Shown in pieces: positions 52,373 to 59,686 of a stretch of 64,000 bases of DNA; the first letter of the stretch is position 1; each line of letters begins with the position of its first letter. Origin of the DNA: Novosphingobium sp. Fuku2-ISO-50 (GTDB lineage: Bacteria; Pseudomonadota; Alphaproteobacteria; Sphingomonadales; Sphingomonadaceae); contig NZ_KQ954290.1 in the NCBI RefSeq assembly GCF_001519055.1, positions 5,997 to 69,996 on the forward strand, given 5' to 3'. The notes below the pieces were generated by a model that was not told the DNA's origin, did no database searches, and saw only the letters and a list, made by a program, of their open reading frames with translations. The translations under genes and the position numbers were made by a program.

Positions 52373-52869
52373 GCGCCCCGCTCACCCGCGCCGAGGCAGA
52401 AGAACTGCTCTATCGCGAGGCGCTGCTGATCGACAGTCGCCGCTGGGACGAATGGCTGGCGATGTTCTGCGACGACATTGAATTCCACATGCCCGCCTGG
52501 CGCGACGAAACCACGCTGACGCAGGATCCGGATCGCGAATTGTCGCTGATCTATTATCGCGGGCGGCGCAATCTGGAAGACCGCGTGATGCGCGCCACTT
52601 CGGGCCTGTCCACCGCCTCGACGCCGTTGCCGCGCGCAGTCCATGCCGTCACCAACGTACTGGTGCTCGCCGCCGACAGGAAGGAAGCGCACGTTTCCGC
52701 CTGTTTCACCTGCCACCGCTATGACGTGCGCTTCGGACGGGCGGAGGTGTTTTTCGGTCGCTATGACTACGGCCTGCGCCACGAAGGCGGCGCATGGAAG
52801 ATCGCACGCAAGACGATCGTTCTGCTCAACGACACCATCCCGACCGTCGCCGACATCTTCAGCGTTTAG
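52369..52869 (+). CDS. Ring-hydroxylating oxygenase beta subunit
   Basis: A 166-residue small subunit with the BenB-type cone fold. YREALLIDSRRWDEWLAMFC followed by DDIEFHMPAWRDE are typical of the subunit, as is RYDYGLRHEGGAWKIARKTI near the end. It has no redox centre and stabilises the alpha3beta3 oxygenase. Translation is coupled to the alpha subunit by an ATGA overlap. The SDR gene converges 21 bases downstream. Confidence 0.87.
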   Translation: MSAPLTRAEAEELLYREALLIDSRRWDEWLAMFCDDIEFHMPAWRDETTLTQDPDRELSLIYYRGRRNLEDRVMRATSGLSTASTPLPRAVHAVTNVLVLAADRKEAHVSACFTCHRYDVRFGRAEVFFGRYDYGLRHEGGAWKIARKTIVLLNDTIPTVADIFSV

Positions 52870-52889
52870 GCATTCGTCAGCGTCCGCCA

Positions 52890-53639
52890 TCAGTGCGCGG
52901 TCTGGCCGCCGTCGATGACGAACGTCGCGCCGTTGATGAAACTGGCGGCATCGCTGCACAAATGCAGGACGGTCGGCGCGATCTCTGTCGGCTGCGCGGC
53001 GCGGCCCGAAATGTTTTGTGCAAAGAACATGTCGGTAAACGCGTTGCTGTCGGCCCAGTGCTGGGTCATCGGCGTGACGACAAAGCCGGGGGCAATGCAA
53101 TTGGTGCGAATGTTCGCCCGCGCATATTCCACCGCCGCCGCTTTGGTCAGGCCCGCCACGGCGTGCTTCATCGCGCAATAGACGCTCATGTTCGGGTCGG
53201 CGATCACGGCACCGACGCTGGCCGTATTGACGATCGCCCCGCCGCCCGATTTCAGAAAGTGCCGGATCTCCGACTGCATGGCCAGGAATACGCCCTTGAA
53301 ATCCACGGCAATGGCCAGATCGAGTTCGTCGGACGTCACTTCATGGATCGGCCTTTGCGGCGGCAGGACACCTGCGTTGTTAAACGCACAATCCATCCGG
53401 CCAAAGTTTTCCAGACAGGCCGCGACCAGCGCATCCAATGCGGCGCCATCGCGCACGTCGGTATGACGAAATGCCGCGCGCCCGCCGGATGAAGCGATCA
53501 TCTGCACGGTCTCTTCGGCGCGTGCGTCAATATCGCCGATCATGACTTGCGCGCCCTCGGCGGCAAAAGCCAGCGCGGTCGCCCGACCGATGCCGGTGGC
53601 TCCCCCCGTGATCAGCACAGCCTTACCCTGAAAACGCAT
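52890..53639 (-). CDS. Short-chain dehydrogenase/reductase, NAD(P)-dependent
   Basis: A 249-residue classical SDR. Nucleotide motif AVLITGGATGIGRATALAFA, then NNAGV; catalytic Ser in NTASVGA, Tyr and Lys in VYCAMKHAV; C-terminal GQT AH-type end DGGQTAH. The ATG at 53639 has GGAGTGAGG in front. It is last in the cytochrome-flavoprotein-metallohydrolase unit (only 5 bases from the MBL gene). A likely reaction is oxidation of a 1-(hydroxyphenyl)alkanol to the ketone, as done by the SDR dehydrogenase next to 4-alkylphenol hydroxylases in Aromatoleum; this is inferred from context. Confidence 0.83.
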   Translation of the reverse strand: MRFQGKAVLITGGATGIGRATALAFAAEGAQVMIGDIDARAEETVQMIASSGGRAAFRHTDVRDGAALDALVAACLENFGRMDCAFNNAGVLPPQRPIHEVTSDELDLAIAVDFKGVFLAMQSEIRHFLKSGGGAIVNTASVGAVIADPNMSVYCAMKHAVAGLTKAAAVEYARANIRTNCIAPGFVVTPMTQHWADSNAFTDMFFAQNISGRAAQPTEIAPTVLHLCSDAASFINGATFVIDGGQTAH

Positions 53640-53644
53640 AAGCC

Positions 53645-54562
53645 TCACTCCTGCCACGCGGGCTGTTCGCCCTTGGCCACTCTTGATGAATTCCCGAGCA
53701 GGAAATCGCCCAGAATATCGATCGCCTCGGGGAACGCGTTTTGCACTTTGCGCCGCAGTTCGGCGCTGTCTGCGGATGTCGCCACCAGACCGGGCCAGGC
53801 CGCAATATACCGCCGACTGAACTCCAGCCCCGACGCGTCATTGGCGAGCCCCGGCTTGGCATGCCCTGCCACGACCACATCGGGCTTCAGCGCCGCCAGC
53901 GTATCCAGCGATTTGCCCCACGCGGCGATGTCGGCCGGCGATTGCTCGCCCATCCACAAGAACATCTGGTTATAGACCAGATCGCCGGCCACGAGCGCCT
54001 TGATCGAGGGCACCCAGAGCGCCGTCGCATGGACATGGTCGCCCGCCATCGGCCCCAATACTTTCAGCTCGCGCCCCTCCAGCATGATGGTATCGCCCGC
54101 CAAAGGCTGCGGCGCCGAAGGATGACGCGGGCCATTGGCGCCCAGCAACGGGCCCCAACGCTTTACCTTGAACGGCAGCGAGCGCCAGATGTCGGCAACC
54201 ACCGTGGGATGCGCGACGATCTTCGCATCCGGAAAGGCGTCGGCGATGACTTCCATCGCGAAGAAGTGATCGGGGTGATCATGCGTGACGAAAACCGTGG
54301 TCAGATGCTTGCCGCTGTCGAGCACCATCGCCACCACGCGATGCGCGTCGGCAAGCGTGAACGGCGGATCGACCAGCACCGCATCATGGTCCCCCTCGAT
54401 CAGCGTGACGTTGGAATAGAGCGAGCCCGCACTCGTGCGCAGCACTTCCAGCCGGAGCGGTGCCGCGTTGGCAGGCGTCTCGGCACAGACCGGCGCCGCC
54501 CCCAGGACACCCGCCGTCAGGAGACCCGCCAGCAGCAGGGATGTCAACCAGCCGCGCATCAT
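53645..54562 (-). CDS. Exported metallo-beta-lactamase-fold hydrolase
   Basis: A 305-residue MBL-fold protein with signal peptide (ending about residue 28, PVCAETP). Zinc ligands are in VFVTHDHPDHFF (His94, His96, Asp98, His99), further His in AGDHVHATALW and AGDLVYN, and His in VVAGHAKPG. Such enzymes hydrolyse lactones, thioesters or other esters; no substrate can be read. It is coupled to the flavoprotein gene by an ATGA overlap. The same pairing suggests a role in the alkylphenol oxidation route in the periplasm. Confidence 0.8.
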   Translation of the reverse strand: MMRGWLTSLLLAGLLTAGVLGAAPVCAETPANAAPLRLEVLRTSAGSLYSNVTLIEGDHDAVLVDPPFTLADAHRVVAMVLDSGKHLTTVFVTHDHPDHFFAMEVIADAFPDAKIVAHPTVVADIWRSLPFKVKRWGPLLGANGPRHPSAPQPLAGDTIMLEGRELKVLGPMAGDHVHATALWVPSIKALVAGDLVYNQMFLWMGEQSPADIAAWGKSLDTLAALKPDVVVAGHAKPGLANDASGLEFSRRYIAAWPGLVATSADSAELRRKVQNAFPEAIDILGDFLLGNSSRVAKGEQPAWQE

Positions 54563-56184
54563 GCGATCCCCGACTTGCCGGGGGCAAGGATGTGATTGGG
54601 GTCCAGTGCCTGCTTGATGGCCGCATTCACCGCGCGGTTGGTCTCGCCATATTGCGCCGCCACCAGATCCATCGCATGCACGCCCGTCCGATACGAAGCC
54701 CAGCCCCGATCGCCAAACCCGGTGACCAGTTCGCGATAGCAGGCATCCGCCCGCTTTTCTTCTTCGGGATCGGATTTGTCGTAGAGCAGCGCGATGATAT
54801 GATGCAGTTCGCGCATTCCGATGGCGAAGGCGGCGGTGTAGTCAAAACCGTACTTCGCCAGAATCTGATGGGCGAGATCGATCTGGCCTTGCGTCTCGCT
54901 GCCCTTGGCGGGCGCGACCGGCGCAAACCAGGCGAGCCCGCCTCCGCTCCCTTTCCAGCGGGCAAGGCCCACTTCTTCAAGCGAGAGCCCGCCGCGCATG
55001 AGCGTCGCATGGTGATGGAACCACGGATTGCCCTGCATCTGATCCTCGGTCATCACCTCGCCGTCGATCGCGGCAAAGGCGGCCCGGACGATCCGTTCGC
55101 TCTCGGCCACTTGCGCGCTCGTTCCGTAAAGCGCGATATAAGTGTTCCACATGCCAAGGTCATGTTGCGCCGCGAATTCGGCAAAGGCCGCTTCGGGAAC
55201 CGGCCCCGCACCGGCATAGACTTCGCCGCGCCGATGAAACATCGCCAGTTGATAGGCCGCCCCCATCATCAACACCACATTGGGCACGATATTGGCGATG
55301 CGCAAAGGCCGCATGGCGTCGACGATCCGCGCGACATCCTCGACCTTTTTGTGGCGCACCACGAGCGGCTTGTAGACCGGCGGGGCAGGCATCAGCCAAA
55401 GGCCCATCTTGGTCACCACGCCAAAGTTCGACTGGGTAAAAATGCCGTCGAGATAGGGCCCGTACCCCCATTTGAACGCCTGCCACGCCGAAGGGTTTTT
55501 GGTGCTGCCCATGCCGGTCTTCAGGATCTCGCCATCGGCCAGCACCACTTCCATGCCGCACTGGACCATGAAATGATCGCCATAGGGCGTATAACCGACC
55601 CCCCGGTCGAGCGTATTGCCGACCGGGCCGACGATCGGACCAACCGTCGGCACGTCGATCCACAACGGAATATTGTGTTCATCGAGGTAATCGCGCAGTT
55701 GCTGATAGGTGACCCCCGGCTCGACAAGCGCGGTGCACAATTCGACATCGACGGACAGAATCCGGTTCATCCGCTTCAAATCCAGCACCACTTGCCCCGG
55801 CGCAGCGGTAGTGGTCGAACCATAGCCCATATTCTTGCCGGTGCTGACCGGCCAAAGCGGCTGGCGATACTGATTGGCGATCTTCAGGATTGCCTGAACC
55901 TGCTCCACACTGTCGGGGCACACCGCGCCGACTGGCGCGTGACGCCCGGATGGATCGGGCGTATAACTCTTGGACCAGGGCTTGAGCGAACCCGCGTTGC
56001 CCGCCACCCATTCATCGCCCACCACGCCGCGAAAGGCCTGCAGGGCGGCGGCGAGGTCCGCCTTGCGCACACCGGGCGCCAGCACCGCGCCCTCGCCCAT
56101 GGCGACACCCGAAATGCCCAGCGCCGCCGCCGTTGCCACGCCCGCCCCCAGCAGGCCGCGCCGATCGATCGTTGGTCCGCTCAT
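54559..56184 (-). CDS. VAO/PCMH-type flavoprotein, 4-alkylphenol hydroxylase-like
   Basis: A 541-residue FAD oxidoreductase of the vanillyl-alcohol oxidase/p-cresol methylhydroxylase family. A twin-arginine-type leader (IDRRGLLGAGVATAAALG) directs it to the periplasm. FAD-domain motifs include NMGYGSTTT near residue 118 and GYTPYGDHFMVQCGMEVVLA at 197-216. The substrate end shows MRELHHI (457-463) and YRT (498-500), which resemble the phenol-binding segments of VAO, and it ends LDPNHILAPGKSG. By family it oxidises the benzylic carbon of a para-substituted phenol via a quinone methide. It is coupled by ATGA to the cytochrome gene. Confidence 0.87.
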   Translation of the reverse strand: MSGPTIDRRGLLGAGVATAAALGISGVAMGEGAVLAPGVRKADLAAALQAFRGVVGDEWVAGNAGSLKPWSKSYTPDPSGRHAPVGAVCPDSVEQVQAILKIANQYRQPLWPVSTGKNMGYGSTTTAAPGQVVLDLKRMNRILSVDVELCTALVEPGVTYQQLRDYLDEHNIPLWIDVPTVGPIVGPVGNTLDRGVGYTPYGDHFMVQCGMEVVLADGEILKTGMGSTKNPSAWQAFKWGYGPYLDGIFTQSNFGVVTKMGLWLMPAPPVYKPLVVRHKKVEDVARIVDAMRPLRIANIVPNVVLMMGAAYQLAMFHRRGEVYAGAGPVPEAAFAEFAAQHDLGMWNTYIALYGTSAQVAESERIVRAAFAAIDGEVMTEDQMQGNPWFHHHATLMRGGLSLEEVGLARWKGSGGGLAWFAPVAPAKGSETQGQIDLAHQILAKYGFDYTAAFAIGMRELHHIIALLYDKSDPEEEKRADACYRELVTGFGDRGWASYRTGVHAMDLVAAQYGETNRAVNAAIKQALDPNHILAPGKSGIA

Positions 56185-56531
56185 TGTCCATGCTCCATCG
56201 GATTGCCGGGGGCTTTGCTGATCCACACGGCCAGCGCGTCGAGTTCGGCCGGGCTGATCTCGCTGGGGCGGAAAGCGGGCATGCCGTTGCGCCCCTCGCG
56301 CACCATGGTCCTGATAGTATCGCCCGCCAGATGGCGCCCCAGAATGATCGGGCCGACGTTGTGACCATGACAATAGGCGCAGACGCTCGCATAGGTCTTG
56401 GTGGGCGAACGCTGCGCCAGGGGGTGCCCCAAGGGCGTGCCCGACGACACGGCGGCACTCGTCTGCGCGACAAGCGGTGCCGCCAGCACGAGCGAGAAAC
56501 CCGCCACGCCCAACCTCTTCCATAGTGCCAT
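56181..56531 (-). CDS. Cytochrome c subunit for the flavoprotein
   Basis: A 116-residue periplasmic c-type cytochrome. Signal peptide to about residue 27 (VLAAPLVAQTSAA); heme attachment Cys51-Cys54-His55 in CAYCHGHNVG; the axial methionine is probably Met84 in GMPAFRP. PCMH and eugenol hydroxylase consist of such a cytochrome and a flavoprotein. The ATGA overlap with the flavoprotein gene is further support. It passes electrons from FAD towards the respiratory chain. Confidence 0.88.
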   Translation of the reverse strand: MALWKRLGVAGFSLVLAAPLVAQTSAAVSSGTPLGHPLAQRSPTKTYASVCAYCHGHNVGPIILGRHLAGDTIRTMVREGRNGMPAFRPSEISPAELDALAVWISKAPGNPMEHGQ

Positions 56532-56912
56532 GACTTTTGCGTCCTCTCTTGAACGATTTCACGCGGCGTTTTCGCCGTCTCGCATTCCGCACGCGGCATG
56601 CCCCTTTGCAGGGGCGCAAACGATCAGGCCCACCCGACGGCAGGCGACCGTTTGCCCCGATGCCACCCGGGCGGCACGTCGATGGAAAATGAGTTCAGCC
56701 GTCGGCAGGCACGGACCATGCCCCGTACCGCATCGCGACAGTCATGCTGTGTGTCGAGGTCGCGTGTTTGCGCGTCGCCCAGGTCGACATGCCTTATCCC
56801 TCTCGTATCGCGCCTGGATTTGTCCGGCGCCGCGTCGCGACGGCCTGCCACCACGCCTTTCTGACGGGTTCAGCGTCCTCCAATCCATGCACCGACGCAA
56901 CCCTTAGATATT
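56532..56912. other. Intergenic region upstream of the cytochrome gene
   Basis: No gene is supported here. It must hold the 5' leader of the cytochrome operon. An ATTTCAC half-site lies near 56557 and the full IclR-type palindrome is at the right edge (56910-56926). Confidence 0.55.
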
Positions 56913-56926
56913 TCACCAGGTGAAAT
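56910..56926. promoter_or_regulatory. IclR-type operator, TTTCAC-N3-GTGAAA
   Basis: ATTTCACC and GGTGAAAT are perfect 8-base arms around one base; the core TTTCAC-N3-GTGAAA is shared with the site at 57829-57843. It straddles the iclR stop codon and lies about 380 bases upstream of the cytochrome start. Confidence 0.65.
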
Positions 56927-57773
56927 CCGTTGCAGCGGCCGCCTGGCCAATCCGCTCGGCGATCGCCTGCAGGCTGCCAAGACATTGCTCAGCCACATCC
57001 GCCACGCTCGCCCGTCGCGAAGGCCAGGTGATATTGAGCGCCGCGATCGGCCCGCCTCGGCCCTGCACCGCAACCGCGATCGAATGCTTGCCGTCGCGCA
57101 GCACGGTCTGACGGTTGCGGTCAGCCCAGGGATGATGCGGGACGCGGGTCGACCAGCCGCGCGCGCGCGTCTCGTCCATGATCGCCTCAAGCAGATGATA
57201 ACCGTCGGGACCGGCATCGGGCGGTGCGAGGCGAGCCACCAGAGCGGCCCGCTCCGCTTCACTGCATGCGGCAAGATAGGCGCGACCGGTTGCCGTGTGG
57301 AGATAGGACAGCTTCACCCCGACCGGCCCCAGCGAGGCGAAGTCAAAGCGCGACATCGGGCTGTTTGTTTCGATCACCTCCATATGGTCGGCGCGCGGGA
57401 TGGCGATCACCGATGGCCAAACCAGCTTGTTCGACAATTCGACCATCAGCGGCGAGGCGATTTCGGCAAGCCTGCAGCCGGCATCCGCCGGTCCGCCCTG
57501 AATGACCGCAGCCGGCATCCACACGCCATCGGCCAGCCGACGCCAGACCAGCGAACGACTGGCCAGCGTCTGCAACAGCCGCAACAGCGTTGCCTTGGGC
57601 AGGCCGAGTTGCTGATGCAGGGCATTCAGGCCCAGCCCGCCCGCAGTCCGCACAGCCAACAAGACATCCAGTCCGCGCTCGAGTGCGCGCACGGATTTGA
57701 CGCCTGTCGGTTTGTGCGCGTCATCCTCCGCCTGATCGGTCGATCGGCGCGGCCCGGCGCGCGGCCCACCCAT
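56913..57773 (-). CDS. IclR family transcriptional regulator
   Basis: A 286-residue IclR protein. After a charged 25-residue leader (GPRAGPRRSTDQ) the helix-turn-helix is at about 45-70 (LNALHQQLGLPKATLLRLLQ), and the effector domain includes KLSYLHTATGRAYLAA and SIAVAVQGRGGPIAALNITW. The start has an AGGAGG five bases upstream. It is divergent from the Tm-1-like/carboxylase operon and precedes the cytochrome operon, with a TTTCAC-N3-GTGAAA palindrome on both sides of it. It probably controls both operons in response to a phenolic substrate. Confidence 0.87.
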   Translation of the reverse strand: MGGPRAGPRRSTDQAEDDAHKPTGVKSVRALERGLDVLLAVRTAGGLGLNALHQQLGLPKATLLRLLQTLASRSLVWRRLADGVWMPAAVIQGGPADAGCRLAEIASPLMVELSNKLVWPSVIAIPRADHMEVIETNSPMSRFDFASLGPVGVKLSYLHTATGRAYLAACSEAERAALVARLAPPDAGPDGYHLLEAIMDETRARGWSTRVPHHPWADRNRQTVLRDGKHSIAVAVQGRGGPIAALNITWPSRRASVADVAEQCLGSLQAIAERIGQAAAATDFTW

Positions 57774-57828
57774 GCATCCTCCTGCCGTTGCCGAACGGGG
57801 GCCGGACCGGAGCCAGACCCCATACCGG

Positions 57829-57843
57829 TTTCACACAGTGAAA
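57829..57843. promoter_or_regulatory. IclR-type operator, TTTCAC-N3-GTGAAA
   Basis: TTTCACACAGTGAAA has perfect 6-base arms with 3 bases between. It lies in the divergent gap, about 55 bases before iclR and 124 before the Tm-1-like gene, and repeats the motif at 56911-56925. Confidence 0.7.
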
Positions 57844-57966
57844 TTATGCGCACGAATTGGATTAGGCAATCCCGCCCGCGCATGGAAACATTGCAGCGAA
57901 CGGACAGCCGCCGCCCGCGCAGGCATCGGCGCCCGGACAGGATGCGCAGGAAAGGACACAAGCGCC

Positions 57967-59211
57967 ATGAGCGGCACGGCGGCCTCACCCAAAACCGTGA
58001 TGTTGATTATCACGCAGGACACCAAGGAGCAGGAGGCGCGCTTTCTGCGGCATGCTCTGGAAGAGGCGGGCGTCCATGTCGTTCACCTCGACCCCAGCGT
58101 GCGCCGCGATCTTGGCGGAGCGGAAATCGGCCCGGACACGATCGCCGGCGCCGCGGGCACGACGATGGACGCGATCCGCGCGCTCGGTCACGAAGGCCAT
58201 ATCCATGAAAGGATGATCGCCGGGTCCATCGCAGCCGCCCACGCCTATGCCGCACACACACCGATCCACGGGATTCTGGCCGTGGGCGGCTCGATGGGAA
58301 CGGCGCTGGCCGGTCCGCTGATGCAGAGTTTTCCCTATGGCCTGCCCAAGCTGATCGTTTCGACCATGGCTTCGGGGTTCACCAAGCCCTACATCGGGGT
58401 GAAGGACATCGCCATGATGAACGCGGTGACCGACATCGCGGGCATCAACACGATCAGCCGCGACGTCTTTCGCAACGCCGCCTTTGCCGTTGCCGGCATG
58501 GCCAAAGGCTATGCGGGGCCAATCGCTTCCGACCGGCCCCTGGTACTGATGACCACGCTGGGCACCACCGAAAAAGGCACCCGGCGCATTCGCGAAGCGC
58601 TGGAAGCGGACGGGTGCGAAGTGATGGTATTTCACTCCTCGGGCGCAGGCGGCCCGACGCTCGATGCCATCGCCGGTGAACGCGATGTCGCGCTGGTGCT
58701 CGATCTTTCCACCACCGAGATCGTCGACAATATCTTCGGCGGTCTTTGCGACGGCGGCGCCGCGCGCGGCACCGTGGGCATGGCACGGGGCATTCCGACA
58801 ATCTGGGCGCCGGGCAATGCCGATTTCATTATCGGCGGGCCGGTCGAAGTGTCGGAAAAGCAATTCCCCGGCCGCCGCTATCACAAGCATAACCCGCAAT
58901 TGACAGCCGTGCGCACCAATCTCGACGATCTCAAACGCATCGCCGATCGGCTCGCCGCGATGATGCGCGAGGCAAAGGGGCCAGTCAGCGTGTTCACGCC
59001 GTTGCGCGGTTTTTCCAGCCACGACAGCAGCGAGGGCCATCTGCATGAGCCCGCGCTGCCCTTGCCGTTTGCCGACTATCTGCGCGCGGTTGTGCCGACC
59101 GGTGTCGAATTCCATGCTGTCGATGCGCATTTCAACGACCCGGCCTTTGGCGATGCCGTCATCCGCCGCGCGCGCGCCCTTCTCGATCTCAAAACGACGG
59201 TGCCTGCATGA
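57967..59211 (+). CDS. Tm-1-like ATP-binding protein (UPF0261)
   Basis: A 414-residue member of the Tm-1-like/UPF0261 family. Two Rossmann-like halves are seen: GILAVGGSMGTALAGPLMQS around residues 98-117 and the second domain with VLMTTLGTTEKGTRRIREAL and MVFHSSGAGGPTLDAI. The plant Tm-1 protein of this fold binds ATP; the function of bacterial members is not settled. It is first in the operon, coupled to the biotin-carrier gene by a 4-base overlap. It might phosphorylate or cleave the carboxylase substrate or product; this is inference. Confidence 0.83.
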   Translation: MSGTAASPKTVMLIITQDTKEQEARFLRHALEEAGVHVVHLDPSVRRDLGGAEIGPDTIAGAAGTTMDAIRALGHEGHIHERMIAGSIAAAHAYAAHTPIHGILAVGGSMGTALAGPLMQSFPYGLPKLIVSTMASGFTKPYIGVKDIAMMNAVTDIAGINTISRDVFRNAAFAVAGMAKGYAGPIASDRPLVLMTTLGTTEKGTRRIREALEADGCEVMVFHSSGAGGPTLDAIAGERDVALVLDLSTTEIVDNIFGGLCDGGAARGTVGMARGIPTIWAPGNADFIIGGPVEVSEKQFPGRRYHKHNPQLTAVRTNLDDLKRIADRLAAMMREAKGPVSVFTPLRGFSSHDSSEGHLHEPALPLPFADYLRAVVPTGVEFHAVDAHFNDPAFGDAVIRRARALLDLKTTVPA

Positions 59212-59675
59212 ACGAGCCCTTTCTCACGCCGGAGGACATCGCCGACATCGTCGCCATCCTGGATGGCAGCGATTACCGCGAACTCGATGTCGCCACCGCG
59301 CGCTTTCGTTTGACGCTGCGGCGCGAGGGCGGCGGCGAAGCCGGGGGGCGATGGTCGCAGGAATGGCAGTGGGCCGCCGCCAACGGACCCGCCGCCGCCG
59401 TCGCCGCAGTGATCCAGGATACCCCGCCGGGCCTGGTCGCAGTCGCAGCGCCGCTGCCCGGCGCCTTTTACCGGGCGCCCGCCCCCGGCGCCGCGCCCTT
59501 TGTCGAGATCGGCGCCCATGTCGATGGCGATACCGTGGTCGGCATCGTCGAAACGATGAAGCTGATGAACCCCGTTCATGCGGGGCACGCCGGCGAAGTG
59601 GTGGCGATCGTCGCCGACAATGGGGCGATGGTCGAAGGCGGCGCAACGCTGATGCACATCCGCCCCCACGCCTGA
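59208..59675 (+). CDS. Biotin carboxyl carrier protein
   Basis: A 155-residue BCCP. The C-terminal biotinyl domain carries Lys118 in ETMKLMN, and the N-terminal part (LTPEDIADIVAILDGSDY) resembles AccB linkers. It carries the activated carboxyl between the biotin carboxylase and the carboxyltransferase encoded next. Overlap of 4 bases with the Tm-1-like gene and 11 bases to the next gene show operon structure. It differs from a housekeeping acetyl-CoA carboxylase because AccA/AccD-type subunits are absent. Confidence 0.88.
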   Translation: MNEPFLTPEDIADIVAILDGSDYRELDVATARFRLTLRREGGGEAGGRWSQEWQWAAANGPAAAVAAVIQDTPPGLVAVAAPLPGAFYRAPAPGAAPFVEIGAHVDGDTVVGIVETMKLMNPVHAGHAGEVVAIVADNGAMVEGGATLMHIRPHA

Positions 59676-59686
59676 AGGAGACAGAC

